Shown: positions 1 through 8,865 of the stretch, in pieces
Numbering within the stretch: the stretch's first letter is position 1
Layout: every line of letters starts with the position of its first letter
NCBI GenBank assembly: GCA_023404095.1
Contig: JAEYDD010000074.1
Coordinates: 124,001-188,000 of the forward strand
Direction: 5' to 3'
DNA from: Pseudomonadota bacterium
GTDB lineage: Bacteria; Pseudomonadota; Alphaproteobacteria; Rhizobiales; Rhizobiaceae
Length of the DNA stretch: 64,000 bases
Notes under the pieces: generated by a model
Told to the model about the DNA's origin: nothing
The model's database searches: none
The model's input: the letters and a program-made list of their open reading frames with translations, nothing else
Position numbers and translations under genes: made by a program

Positions 1-311
1 GCCAAGAAATGGCGGACCCGCTCAGTTTACATTGCCCAACCCTGGTAAGGCGCCGCAGCCAACGGCCCATCAGCCCCAAGAATTACGCAGATCTAGATGA
101 TCCGTTTGGGAAACTAGTCGGTGAAACTTGCGCGAGCGTTTCGCGGGAACACGGCGCGGCGGGACGGCCAGCATCCGGGCACGACAGGCCCAGAACCTCT
201 GAATTTCCCGATAATCCATACATTTAACAAGACAAGCGGATCACCGGGCAGCGCCGGGTGAAATCCGTCGGGCCTGCCGCCGCGGGGTGGGCCGACAAGC
301 GAAGGCTCGAA
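1..311. other. Intergenic sequence downstream of cheT, no gene seen
   Basis: I see no convincing gene here. The open frames are short, lack a ribosome binding site and overlap on both strands. In Rhizobium relatives the gene after cheT is fliF, also transcribed leftward, so this stretch probably carries its upstream region. That is inference from known synteny; fliF itself is not in the window. Confidence 0.5.
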
Positions 312-704
312 TCAGAAAGCCTCGAAGTCTCCGGCAGCCTTGTTGATGGGCTGCGAATGCTCTGCCCGCAGGAAGGGGCTTGCAAGCGCCTTCTGCATAT
401 CGGTGAGCTTGACCAGATTGAGAGCGGTGGTCACGTCGACCGCCCAGCCCTCCGGCATATCGGCCGTGACGTGCCCCAGGAACTCGGCAAGCCCCCTGGC
501 CTTCTGGACCGCCAGATCGATCCCCTGCAGGACCATCATCCGCTCGGCAGTGTTCTGGCCCGCCTCGGGATTCAGGTCGGCGAGCTGCGGTTCGATGCGC
601 TCAATCAGATGGGCGACGTCGTGCAGTTCGGACACGACGCGCATCAGGACGGCGGGAAGGGCTTCTTCCATGACGGGCGTATTGTAAAGATGATCGGACT
701 TCAT
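312..704 (-). CDS. cheT: CheT-like chemotaxis protein (signal termination)
   Basis: This 130-residue soluble protein is the last gene of the chemotaxis operon, where rhizobia carry cheT (formerly orf10). Residues D63 and Q67 form a D-x-x-x-Q motif (DLAVQ). That motif is characteristic of CheZ-type response-regulator phosphatases, and rhizobial CheT has been described as sharing it. The protein is predicted to be all-helical. The open frame extends upstream to 797 and overlaps cheD, but the ATG at 704 has a GGGGAAG ribosome binding site and a sensible start (MKSDHLYN), so I chose it. It likely acts on phospho-CheY and/or CheR. The assignment rests on operon position and the motif rather than on strong family similarity. 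Confidence 0.72.
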   Translation of the reverse strand: MKSDHLYNTPVMEEALPAVLMRVVSELHDVAHLIERIEPQLADLNPEAGQNTAERMMVLQGIDLAVQKARGLAEFLGHVTADMPEGWAVDVTTALNLVKLTDMQKALASPFLRAEHSQPINKAAGDFEAF

Positions 705-793
705 GGCTTCCCCACTTCCACCGCAGCACGGTCCGCCTTCGGCCCCGTGCCTGCGGGCACATCCATTGCCAGTATTCGACGCCGCTTGCGGCA

Positions 794-1348
794 TCAAAAG
801 AATTCGATCGAGCTTTCAACCGGCTTTGGAGCGATGACCGGTCGCTGTTCCTGAGCCACGGTACGCTGCGCCTCTGCACCGGTCAGAGCATGCTGGCGGG
901 CACGTCCGCTGGACGGCCAGTACTCGAGCTTGCGTCCATGCTCGCCGCCTGTGCTTTCGCCGACGATCCTTATGCCTTCGTCCATCAGGAACTGCCGCGC
1001 AAAGAGAGCGTTCTGTTCCCCGACGTTGGAGAAGCGGGCGATCGTCTTCGCTCCGCCGAAGATCTTCGCCTCGAGCCGATCGCGCCGTGCGCCCTGCTTC
1101 AGCAGACCGTTGATCAGCAGTTCCATCAGATGCACGCCATAGCGCGTGGCATCCCCGCCCGCGGCCATCGCCTCGGCAGAGCCCGGAAGCAGGAAATGGT
1201 TCATCCCGCCAACCCCCACGACAGGATCACGCATGCAGGCTGCCACGCAGGACCCCAGGATCGTCGTCAGCACGACGTCTGGATCGGACACCACCTTGTA
1301 CTCACCCTGGATCACGTGGACCCGGCGGGCAACAACATCTGTTGTCAT
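794..1348 (-). CDS. cheD: Chemoreceptor glutamine deamidase CheD
   Basis: CheD deamidates glutamines in chemoreceptor methylation regions and can bind CheY- or CheC-type proteins. The 184-residue protein carries the family active site: catalytic Cys34 in LGSCVAACM and His51 in GGMNHFLLP, with the downstream GGAKT segment typical of CheD. Its start codon overlaps the cheY2 stop by 4 bases, indicating translational coupling. The C-terminal roughly 25 residues (after LEYWPSSGRA) are a low-complexity tail of the kind common in alphaproteobacterial CheD. Function in the cytoplasmic receptor array follows from family knowledge. Confidence 0.95.
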   Translation of the reverse strand: MTTDVVARRVHVIQGEYKVVSDPDVVLTTILGSCVAACMRDPVVGVGGMNHFLLPGSAEAMAAGGDATRYGVHLMELLINGLLKQGARRDRLEAKIFGGAKTIARFSNVGEQNALFARQFLMDEGIRIVGESTGGEHGRKLEYWPSSGRARQHALTGAEAQRTVAQEQRPVIAPKPVESSIEFF

Positions 1349-1734
1349 TTCAGAGACCCGAATACGGCTTCGATCGCAGCCTTCATCTTGTCGATGGTGA
1401 ACGGCTTGGCGAGGACGTTGTTCGCACCCAGTGCCGCTGCCTTCTGGACCAGCGCGCGGTCACCCTGCGCCGTGAGAATGATGAAGGCCGCCTTCTTGGT
1501 CGCGGGATTGGCGCGCACGTGCTGGAGGAAGACCAGCCCGTCCATCTTCGGCATGTTGAAGTCCGAGATGACGAGGTGATGGGGCTGCTGGGTCATGATC
1601 TTCATGCCCTGCTCGCCGTCACCTGCCGCAGTAATCTGCTTGAAGCCGAGCTGTTGCAGCGCGTCCCCAAGCAGCAGACGACTGGTGACCTGGTCGTCGA
1701 CGATTAGAACCTTAATTTTCTCAGCGATAGACAT
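1345..1734 (-). CDS. cheY2: Chemotaxis response regulator CheY2
   Basis: This is a single-domain receiver of 129 residues. The acidic pocket is at D13-D14, the phospho-acceptor is D58 (VISDFNMPKMDG), the conserved Thr is in ILTAQGD, and the Lys is in VLAKPF. In rhizobia the second CheY of this operon is the main output regulator that binds the flagellar motor and slows it, while CheY1 acts as a phosphate sink. Assignment as CheY2 rather than CheY1 rests on position between cheB and cheD. It overlaps cheB by 1 base (TAATG) and cheD by 4. Confidence 0.93.
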   Translation of the reverse strand: MSIAEKIKVLIVDDQVTSRLLLGDALQQLGFKQITAAGDGEQGMKIMTQQPHHLVISDFNMPKMDGLVFLQHVRANPATKKAAFIILTAQGDRALVQKAAALGANNVLAKPFTIDKMKAAIEAVFGSLK

Positions 1735-2792
1735 TATTCGCTCCCTTCTCTACGGGCCGCAGTGAGCTTCAAGATTTCCTCCCCAATGGACGACAGCGGG
1801 AGCTGATGCTCCACCGCGCCCAATTCATGCGCCACCCGCGGCATTCCATAGACCACGCAAGTCTTTTCGTTTTGTCCTATGGTGCGGGCGCCGGCATGAC
1901 GCATTTTCAGTAGTCCGGCCGCGCCGTCGCGACCCATCCCCGTAAGGATGACGCCGACGGCATTGCGGCCGGCAAGTTCGGCGACCGAATCAAACAGGAC
2001 ATCGACAGAAGGGCGATGACCGTTGACCGGATCTCGATCCAACAACCGGCAGCAGGGCGCCGCGACGTTGGCGACCTGCAAATGCCGCTCGCCGCCGGGG
2101 GCGAGATAGATCTTGCCTATTTCCAGGCGCGCGCCGTCCGTCGCCTCCTCCACCCGTGGCGCGCAGAGCCGATTCAGACGCTCGGCGAAGCTTTTGGTAA
2201 AGCTGGGTGGCATGTGCTGCGTGATGACGGTCGGCGGGCAGTTGACCGGGAATTTCTGCAAGACCGCGATCAGCGCCTCGACGCCGCCCGTCGAAGCGCC
2301 GATCGCCACGATCTTGCGACCGGAACGATAGGCGGCGACAGCATTGCCGTTGGCGGCGGCCTGAGAAGCCGCGGCCGGCTCCGAGGGCACAGCTCGCCGC
2401 TGGGAACGCGCAGCCGCCTTGACCTTCTCGGCGAGGTCGCCGAACGGTCGCGCGTCACCGGGCTGGGGCTTGCCGACGCAATCGAAGGCGCCGATTTCGA
2501 GCGCTGCCAGCGTCGCATCCGCGCCGCGATGCGTCAGACTCGAAACCATGATGACCGGCATCGGGCGAAGCCGCATGATCTTGTCCAGGAACTCCAGACC
2601 GTTCATGTTCGGCATCTCGATGTCGAGCGTGACAACATCCGGGTTCAACTGCTTGATGGCGTTGCGCGCTTCCATCGCGTCGCCCGCCTGCCCGATGACG
2701 TCGACATCGGGATCGGCATTGAGGACGGCGGTGATCAGGCCGCGCATGGTGGGCGAATCATCGACGACGAGAACGCGTGCGGGAGCGGTCAT
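1734..2792 (-). CDS. cheB: Chemotaxis response regulator methylesterase/deamidase CheB
   Basis: CheB removes methyl groups from receptor glutamates and resets the array after stimulation. The 352-residue protein has an N-terminal receiver domain (phospho-acceptor D57 in TLDIEMPNMNG) and a C-terminal methylesterase domain. The catalytic triad is visible as Ser in GASTGGVEAL, His in TQHMPPSF and Asp in GMGRDGAAG. The frame is open well upstream of 2792, but that part overlaps cheR and is not protein-like. The ATG at 2792 overlaps the cheR stop as ATGA and begins MTAPARVLVVDD, so it is the start. The linker between domains is Ala/Pro-rich. Confidence 0.97.
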   Translation of the reverse strand: MTAPARVLVVDDSPTMRGLITAVLNADPDVDVIGQAGDAMEARNAIKQLNPDVVTLDIEMPNMNGLEFLDKIMRLRPMPVIMVSSLTHRGADATLAALEIGAFDCVGKPQPGDARPFGDLAEKVKAAARSQRRAVPSEPAAASQAAANGNAVAAYRSGRKIVAIGASTGGVEALIAVLQKFPVNCPPTVITQHMPPSFTKSFAERLNRLCAPRVEEATDGARLEIGKIYLAPGGERHLQVANVAAPCCRLLDRDPVNGHRPSVDVLFDSVAELAGRNAVGVILTGMGRDGAAGLLKMRHAGARTIGQNEKTCVVYGMPRVAHELGAVEHQLPLSSIGEEILKLTAARREGSE

Positions 2793-3691
2793 GCGCGCCT
2801 TCCCTTGCCGGTGTAGCGATAGGTGGTGATGCCGATGTTGTCGAACAGCCCCTTCGATTCGCCGGAAACGCGCTCCGAGTGGCCGATATAGAGATGCCCG
2901 CCCTCGGCAAGCATGCCGGCAAAGCGCGTCCAGATCTTCATCTGCGTCGGCTCGTCGAAATAGATCACGACGTTGCGGCAGAAGATGACGTCGAACGGCC
3001 CCTTGAACGGCCACTGCGCCATCAGGTTCAGCTCGTTGTAGGTGATCAGCTTCTTGACGCGGTCTTCCACCTGCCACTTCTGCCGACCGTCGACCGTCAC
3101 CTCGCGGAAATACTGTTTGCGCATCCCCGGATTCACTGTCTCCAGCGCGGCCGCGTCATAGGCGCCCGCGCGGGCAAGTGCGAGAATCTTCGGATCGATA
3201 TCGGTCGCGAGGATGCGGAAGTCGTAGTCCGTCGCGTTCGGAAACTGGGAGAGCACCGTCAGCGCGATCGAATAGGGTTCCTGGCCATCGGAGCATGCCG
3301 CCGACCAGATGCGGACGCGACCGCCGGCCTTCGCCCGCGCGATGAGGTCGGGCAGCACCTCGTTCCTCAAATGGTCGAAGTGGTGGTTTTCGCGGAAGAA
3401 GCGGGTGAAGTTCGTCGTCAGGTGCGACAGCATTTCCCGACGCGCCGCGGCTCCCGCCGGCGAGGAAACCAGCGAGCAATATTCGCGGAAACCCTTCAGT
3501 CCGAGACTGCGGATGTGCTTGGACAACCGCGAATAGACCAGGGAGGCCTTTGTCTCGTTCAGATGGATGCCGGCATCGGCATAGATCATCGCGGCGATCT
3601 CGGACAGGTCGCGGCGCGTGAGCGGATATTCTCCGGTCGCCAGGCATTCGTCCGGGTTCAGCCTGGCCTCGAAAGCGGGCAACGTCTTCAT
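2789..3691 (-). CDS. cheR: Chemoreceptor glutamate methyltransferase CheR
   Basis: CheR transfers methyl groups from S-adenosylmethionine to receptor glutamates. The 300-residue protein has the family two-domain plan: a helical N-terminal domain (about residues 20-90) and a SAM-dependent catalytic domain with SAACSDGQEPYS, the TDID loop and the FCRNVVIYF motif. It ends with the GHSER segment conserved in CheR. It is translationally coupled at both ends, with a 4-base overlap with cheB and one with cheW. The receptor encoded at the head of this operon has no NWETF-like pentapeptide tail, so CheR probably reaches it without that tether. Confidence 0.97.
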   Translation of the reverse strand: MKTLPAFEARLNPDECLATGEYPLTRRDLSEIAAMIYADAGIHLNETKASLVYSRLSKHIRSLGLKGFREYCSLVSSPAGAAARREMLSHLTTNFTRFFRENHHFDHLRNEVLPDLIARAKAGGRVRIWSAACSDGQEPYSIALTVLSQFPNATDYDFRILATDIDPKILALARAGAYDAAALETVNPGMRKQYFREVTVDGRQKWQVEDRVKKLITYNELNLMAQWPFKGPFDVIFCRNVVIYFDEPTQMKIWTRFAGMLAEGGHLYIGHSERVSGESKGLFDNIGITTYRYTGKGRRA

Positions 3692-4152
3692 GCGGCTTCA
3701 CTTTCGATCTGCGGGAACAATGCCTCGAGCTCGATCATGCAGATCATGCGTCCCTCGATGGCTAGGATGCCGCGGGCATAGTTCCTGGCCGCCTCGTTGG
3801 CGATGTCGGGCGTCGGCTGAACGTTGTCGTCGGTAACGGTGAGAATATCGGAGACCGCATCGACCAGCAGGCCCACGACCTTCTGCCCCACCTGCGCCAC
3901 GATGATGACATGGCGAACGGTGGGCTCTGCCGCCTTCATGCCGAGACGAAGAGACAGGTCGATGATCGGCAGCACCGCGCCGCGCAGGTTTATCACGCCC
4001 AACACATACGGGGGCGCGTGCGGCATCGGCGTTGCGGGAGTCCATCCACGGATCTCCCGTACCGACATGATGTTCACACAGAACTCCTGATCGCCGATGC
4101 GAAAAGCGATGAGCTCCCGGCCTTCCGACAGTGTCTTGGCTGCGTACGTCAT
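3688..4152 (-). CDS. cheW: Chemotaxis coupling protein CheW
   Basis: CheW links chemoreceptors to CheA. The 154-residue protein is one CheW-like SH3-type domain, with the conserved ELIAFRIGDQEF beginning, VREIRGWTP and VLGVINLRGAVLPIIDL. A longer frame starts with a TTG at 4173 inside cheA, but the ATG at 4152 lies 4 bases after the cheA stop and gives the usual rhizobial N-terminus (MTYAAKTLSEGREL), so I used it. Position between cheA and cheR is the standard rhizobial order. Confidence 0.96.
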   Translation of the reverse strand: MTYAAKTLSEGRELIAFRIGDQEFCVNIMSVREIRGWTPATPMPHAPPYVLGVINLRGAVLPIIDLSLRLGMKAAEPTVRHVIIVAQVGQKVVGLLVDAVSDILTVTDDNVQPTPDIANEAARNYARGILAIEGRMICMIELEALFPQIESEAA

Positions 4153-4156
4153 CTGA

Positions 4157-6466
4157 TCAACCGGTCGCTGCAAGGGACATTTCTTGTTTCAGGGGCTGGC
4201 CGCGCGAGGCTGCGACGACCGCGTCCACGTCGAGGATGAGCGCAACGCGGCCATCGCCAAGAATGGTGGCGGCGGCGATGCCGGGCACATGGGTATAGTT
4301 TGCCTCGAGGCTCTTGATGACGACCTGGCGCTGGCCCTGGATCGCATCGACCATGAGCGCACGCTGCCCGCCGCCTTCCGATTCGACCAGCAGAGCGACA
4401 CCTTCGACCGGATTTGCCTGCGTGCCGCGGAAGTTCAGGATCCGGCCCACGTCCACCAGCGGGCAGAACGAGTTACGGATGGAGATCAGCCGCTGGCTGG
4501 CGCCAAAGGAATGGATGGCGGAGGCCTCCGGCTGCAGCGTCTCGACGATCGCTGTGAGCGGCACGACGAGCGTCTGGCCGGCAACGGTGACGACCATGCC
4601 GTCGAGGACTGCCAGCGTCAGCGGCAGGCTCATGGTGAAGACGGAGCCCTGGCCCGGCTTCGACGAGATGGTGATGCGGCCGCCGAGCGCCTGGATCGAG
4701 CGCTTGACCACGTCCATGCCGACGCCGCGGCCGGAAATGTCGGAGATCTTGTCGGCGGTGGAGAAGCCGGCGTGGAAGATCAGGTTGTCGATTTCCTCGT
4801 CGGAGAGATTGGCGTCTGCGGCGATCAGGTCGTTGTCGATTGCTTTCTGACGGACCTTCTCGCGGTTGATGCCGCCGCCGTCGTCGGCAAGCTCGATCAC
4901 GATGCGGCCGGAGCGATGTTTTGCCGTCAGGCGAACCGTGCCCTCCGGGTTCTTGCCAGCCGCCTCGCGCTTCTCCGGCGATTCCAGGCCATGATCGACG
5001 GCGTTGCGGATCATGTGGGTCAGCGGTTCGGCCAGCTTGTCGATGACCGTCTTGTCAACCTCGGTGTTTTCCCCCTCGGTTACGAGGCGAACCGACTTTC
5101 CGGTGGCATCGGCGATCTCGCGCACAATCCGCGACATGCGCTGGAACACCGGCTTGACCGGCTGCGCGCGGATCGCCATCACCGAGTCCTGGATCTCGCG
5201 GGTTAGCTGCTGCAGCTCCTCCAGCCCCATATTGATGGAGGAGACGCCGTTGTTGTCGTTCTCGATCACGCTCTGGGAGAGCATCGCCTGATTGATGACG
5301 AGCTCGCCGACGAGGTTGATCAGGCGGTCCACGCGGTCGAGATCGACGCGGATGGTCGGCGCGGCGGCGGTGGAAGCGGCCGCATTGGCCGCGGCCTGGC
5401 TTGCTGCCGGCGATGCAGCGAGGGCTGCGCGCACTTCCGCCTTCGGCGCCTCGGCCAATTTGACGACATTGCTCGCGACCTCGACGGTCGCAGCGGGCGC
5501 AACCGGCTGCTCAAACACGGGCGGTTCGTCTTCGGCGGAAACGTCGGAAATGTCAGAGGCATCGTCGAGGATGGAAAGGTCGAACGGCACCGGCTGCATC
5601 GGCGGCTCGTCGTCTCCGGCGACGGCTTCCGGTTCGTCCTCAATCGTCCGCACTTCGAGGTCGCAGTCCCATTCGGCAAATTCGAAGACGGTACGCACGC
5701 CGTCCTCGCCCTTGTCGGTGGCGATAGAGATCTTCCAGGAGAAATAGGCCTCTTCCGGGTTCATGTCCTGGAGAAGGGGAAGCTTGTCCATGTCGCAACG
5801 GATGCTCATCTCGCCGAGGCGGGAGAGATCACGCAACAGAAGCGTCGCCTCGTTGCCTTTCGCATAGAGGTCGCGCTTGGGGACGAACAGCACTTCGCAG
5901 GTCGGGACGTAAGGCGCGACAGGCTGTTCCTCGCCATCGAAATCATCGAACGAGAACGGGATCGGCTGGAAACCATCCTCGCTGGTGGCAGGAACTGCCG
6001 GCACCGGTGCCGCCGGCGCGGGTACCGATGCCTTCGGAGCCGGCGCAGCCTTGGCCGCGGGCGGCTCGCTGGCTGCCGGCATCTCGCCGTTGGCCAGCGC
6101 TTCCAGTTCGCGGATCAACTGCCGGCTGCGCCCCTCGTCAACGCTGCCACCGTCGCGCGCGGCATTGGTCAAGTCGGCCAGCACGTCGGCCGACTTGAGC
6201 ATCACCTTCAACACGTCCTGGTTCGGCTCGAGCTTGTTGGAACGAACGCAATCAAGCGTGGTCTCGAAAACGTGGGCGAACGATACCAGATCGTCGAGGC
6301 CGAAGGCGCCGGCCCCGCCCTTGATCGAGTGGACCGCACGGAAAACCGCATTGACGGTTTCCGGGTCGCGATCGCCATCATTCATTTTCAAGAGACCGGA
6401 TTCCAGTTCTGCGAGTTGCTCCTCGCATTCCTGGAAGAAAATCTCCTTGATTTCGTTCATGTCCAT
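4157..6466 (-). CDS. cheA: Chemotaxis histidine kinase CheA
   Basis: CheA is the central kinase of the chemotaxis array, passing phosphate to CheY1, CheY2 and CheB. The 769-residue protein shows the five-domain CheA plan. P1 is an HPt domain with phosphorylation site His46 (VHSIKGGAGAFGL). A long Ala/Pro-rich linker and a P2-type docking region follow. P3 is the dimerization domain. The P4 ATPase domain has an N-box (MIRNAVDHGLE), G1 (DDGGGI) and G2 (GRGVGMDV). P5 is a CheW-like domain from about residue 635. The linker around residues 300-370 is unusually rich in Ala, Pro and Glu. The start at 6466 has a GAGG ribosome binding site. The gene follows cheY1 by 16 bases. Confidence 0.98.
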   Translation of the reverse strand: MDMNEIKEIFFQECEEQLAELESGLLKMNDGDRDPETVNAVFRAVHSIKGGAGAFGLDDLVSFAHVFETTLDCVRSNKLEPNQDVLKVMLKSADVLADLTNAARDGGSVDEGRSRQLIRELEALANGEMPAASEPPAAKAAPAPKASVPAPAAPVPAVPATSEDGFQPIPFSFDDFDGEEQPVAPYVPTCEVLFVPKRDLYAKGNEATLLLRDLSRLGEMSIRCDMDKLPLLQDMNPEEAYFSWKISIATDKGEDGVRTVFEFAEWDCDLEVRTIEDEPEAVAGDDEPPMQPVPFDLSILDDASDISDVSAEDEPPVFEQPVAPAATVEVASNVVKLAEAPKAEVRAALAASPAASQAAANAAASTAAAPTIRVDLDRVDRLINLVGELVINQAMLSQSVIENDNNGVSSINMGLEELQQLTREIQDSVMAIRAQPVKPVFQRMSRIVREIADATGKSVRLVTEGENTEVDKTVIDKLAEPLTHMIRNAVDHGLESPEKREAAGKNPEGTVRLTAKHRSGRIVIELADDGGGINREKVRQKAIDNDLIAADANLSDEEIDNLIFHAGFSTADKISDISGRGVGMDVVKRSIQALGGRITISSKPGQGSVFTMSLPLTLAVLDGMVVTVAGQTLVVPLTAIVETLQPEASAIHSFGASQRLISIRNSFCPLVDVGRILNFRGTQANPVEGVALLVESEGGGQRALMVDAIQGQRQVVIKSLEANYTHVPGIAAATILGDGRVALILDVDAVVAASRGQPLKQEMSLAATG

Positions 6467-6482
6467 CGGGAAGAACCTCGAT

Positions 6483-6848
6483 TTAAGCGGTCACGCGCTC
6501 GATTGCATCGATGAGTTTGGTAGGGTCGAACGGTTTGACGATCCAACCGGTGGCGCCGGCCTGGCGCGCGCGGTTCTTCTTCTCCGCATCGCTTTCGGTC
6601 GTCAGCACGAGGATCGGGATCGCGCGGTATTTCTCGTTGCGACGCACCCCTTCGATGAAGCCGAAGCCGTCGAGGCGCGGCATGTTAATATCCGTGACGA
6701 TGACGTCCGGATTGGAATGCTCCAGGACCTCGAGGCCCTCGACGCCGTCTTCCGCCTGGATCGTCTCGAACCCGGCATTGTTCAACGTCACCAGAAGCAT
6801 GTTCCGGATCGTCCGTGAATCATCCACGGTAAGCACCTTCTTCTTCAT
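6483..6848 (-). CDS. cheY1: Chemotaxis response regulator CheY1
   Basis: This 121-residue stand-alone receiver has D9-D10, phospho-acceptor D53 (VTDINMPRLDG), the conserved Thr in VLTTESD and the Lys in VKPFDP. In rhizobia the CheY encoded directly upstream of cheA serves mainly as a phosphate sink that drains phospho-CheY2 through CheA, and its dephosphorylation is enhanced by CheS. Here the cheS-like gene directly precedes it and overlaps it by 4 bases, which supports that pairing. The role is inferred from order and family. Confidence 0.93.
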   Translation of the reverse strand: MKKKVLTVDDSRTIRNMLLVTLNNAGFETIQAEDGVEGLEVLEHSNPDVIVTDINMPRLDGFGFIEGVRRNEKYRAIPILVLTTESDAEKKNRARQAGATGWIVKPFDPTKLIDAIERVTA

Positions 6849-7144
6849 TGCTGAGTCTCCTTGGCCAGCAGGTGTTCAATATCGACGCCGATGAGCTGCA
6901 TCGTCTTCACAAATGGCTCGGACGCCTTGGCAAACGTGTAGTTGCGCTTGTCGGCCTCCCAGGTCTTGGCGCCGGCCATCAGAACCTGGGCGCAGAGCGT
7001 GCCGACTCGTTCGACAGCCGAGGCGTCGATGGTCAGATCGCTGCCCTTGAGCGCCATCAGCTTGTCGCGAAGAGCGGTCGCCTCGTTGAGATCCAGCACG
7101 GGTGCCAGGCTCATGCTTTTCTGCGCGGCCTTCCTGCTCGCCAT
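6845..7144 (-). CDS. cheS: CheS-like STAS-domain protein
   Basis: This 99-residue protein matches the small second gene of rhizobial chemotaxis operons (CheS). That protein binds CheA and strengthens the CheA-CheY1 interaction, speeding loss of phosphate from CheY1. The sequence fits a STAS-like fold: the LTIDASAVERVGTLCAQVL strand-helix resembles anti-sigma-antagonist domains. The usual phosphorylatable Ser/Thr position is not obvious. I chose the ATG at 7144 over the GTG at 7147 because the AGGAG site at 7151-7155 is correctly spaced for the ATG. It overlaps cheY1 by 4 bases. Confidence 0.85.
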   Translation of the reverse strand: MASRKAAQKSMSLAPVLDLNEATALRDKLMALKGSDLTIDASAVERVGTLCAQVLMAGAKTWEADKRNYTFAKASEPFVKTMQLIGVDIEHLLAKETQQ

Positions 7145-7275
7145 CACTGCGCTCCTTGTTTCTTTCTGTCAGCGTTGAGGGAATGGTTTGTCGAAACATG
7201 TGCCGCCCAGCCGACGATCTCGCGTCTGCTGCGGCGACTGGAAAAATGGTGTCGCGGGCGATCTTGGCGCATGCC

Positions 7276-8865
7276 TCATGCCCCATAGCCGATGGCGCGG
7301 GAGGGCGGCGACGCGGCCATCCGCGGAAGATTCTGGACGCCCCGTGCGGGGCGCGGGAAACCCTCGCCTGCCTGAGCCGGCTCTCGGACGTGAAACTTTC
7401 GGATCGTCCGGCCAAGTTCGAGGATCACCGTCTGCAGGTCCTCGCCGGAGCGGCCGATGATGCTCGCAAGCTCGCTGTCGGCGCCGGACTGGGTGCCGAG
7501 CCTGCCGAGTTCGCCAGCAACGGCCTCGAGGCCTGCCATTTCCTCTCCGCTGCGCCGCGCGATGCCGGCGATCGCGTCGTTTATTCCGGCGACCTGCTGG
7601 ACGATGCCGCCGATCGCATCCTGCGTGCGGTTGACGCGGTCCACACCGGCTTCGACCTGCGCCTTGGTGCCGGAGACGAGCTGCTTGATCTCGCGGGCGG
7701 CATCGGCCGATCGCTGCGCCAGCGCACGGACCTCCTGGGCCACGACGGCAAAGCCGCGGCCGCTGTCGCCGGCACGGGCGGCTTCGATGCCCGCGTTCAA
7801 CGCCAGAAGATTGGTCTGGAAGGCGATCTCGTCGATCACGCCGATGATCTGGCCGATCTTTTCGGCCGAAGCCTCGATATCGGCCATGGCCGACATCGCT
7901 TCGCCAACGATGCGGCCGCTCTGCTCGGCCGAGCTGCGGGTCGTCTGCGCCGCCTCCTCCGCCTTGCGGGTCTCGCCCAGATTGGCCCTGAGCCGGCCGG
8001 TGATGTCGCCAAGCGTCGCGGCCGTTCCTGCCAGGCCTGCAGACTGCGCGGCTGTCCGCTCGGCAAGCTGGCTCGCCTGCGCAGACAGCGTCTGCGCCAT
8101 GGCGCCGGATGCCTCGCCGCGTTCGGCAGCGTGGGCGAGGTGACGTCCGATCTCGTCGAGCGCGTCGTCGAGCGAGCCGGCCAGCTCACGCCAGCTTTCA
8201 GGCATCTGCTCGCCGGTCTTGTGGGTGAAGTCGAGATTGGCCAGGCTGCGGATGACCTCACCGAAGGCGGTATCGAGCGCGCCGTGATCGGCCTGGCGCT
8301 GCTCGCCCATGGCGCGATGATGGCTGTGACGCAACTCGTTGAAACGCAGCGACACGCCGATCTCGGCATCGACCATGGCGACGCGGACAAAGGCGGTAAG
8401 GATATCCGCAAGCTCCTTGCGCTTCGGATTGCGTGCCCCTGACAGCAGGGACTTCGGCCAGTATTCCTCGATGAGACCATCGATGACGTGTTCGAGGACC
8501 ACCGTCTGACTGGACAGGCGCCAGCGCGGATCGAGGCCCATCTGGCTTTCGGCGTCCGCAAGCACCTTGACGCGCTCGGCGTAGAGGCCATCGAAGCGGG
8601 CGTCGGTCAACACGCTCCAGTGCGAGGCGTGAAGATCATGCAGACGGTCGACGGCACGCTCGCTCTGGAAGAGGCGGGCGGCGTCCGGATAGGATTGGAA
8701 GCGGTGAAACAGGTCGCGGAGCGCGGCTTCGACATGCCGCTCCAGCGTCTGGCGGTGACGGCGCAGCACCTCGCCGTGCGACGGTTCGAGGCCAGCGAAT
8801 CTCAAACGGTCGCGAAGGCTGGCCGCCTGCCCCGTCTGAGTCTGTTCTGCTGGCACTTCCTGCAC
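7276..8865 (-). CDS. icpA: Soluble globin-coupled methyl-accepting chemotaxis protein
   Basis: This cytoplasmic chemoreceptor heads the chemotaxis operon. From the GTG start at 8865 it has 529 residues. Residues 15-165 form a protoglobin-type sensor domain (ARFDGLYAERV, GLDPRWRL). A long coiled-coil follows, then the signalling hairpin with IDEIAFQTNLLALNAGIEAA and the adaptation-helix repeats. No transmembrane segment is present. The frame is open to 9096, but the extra residues look non-coding. The GTG has a GGAG site 8 bases upstream and yields an N-terminus typical of the family. At the position where heme-binding globin-coupled sensors have the proximal histidine (before xxIGLxPxW), this protein has Glu106, so it may not bind heme. 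Confidence 0.9.
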   Translation of the reverse strand: MQEVPAEQTQTGQAASLRDRLRFAGLEPSHGEVLRRHRQTLERHVEAALRDLFHRFQSYPDAARLFQSERAVDRLHDLHASHWSVLTDARFDGLYAERVKVLADAESQMGLDPRWRLSSQTVVLEHVIDGLIEEYWPKSLLSGARNPKRKELADILTAFVRVAMVDAEIGVSLRFNELRHSHHRAMGEQRQADHGALDTAFGEVIRSLANLDFTHKTGEQMPESWRELAGSLDDALDEIGRHLAHAAERGEASGAMAQTLSAQASQLAERTAAQSAGLAGTAATLGDITGRLRANLGETRKAEEAAQTTRSSAEQSGRIVGEAMSAMADIEASAEKIGQIIGVIDEIAFQTNLLALNAGIEAARAGDSGRGFAVVAQEVRALAQRSADAAREIKQLVSGTKAQVEAGVDRVNRTQDAIGGIVQQVAGINDAIAGIARRSGEEMAGLEAVAGELGRLGTQSGADSELASIIGRSGEDLQTVILELGRTIRKFHVREPAQAGEGFPRPARGVQNLPRMAASPPSRAIGYGA

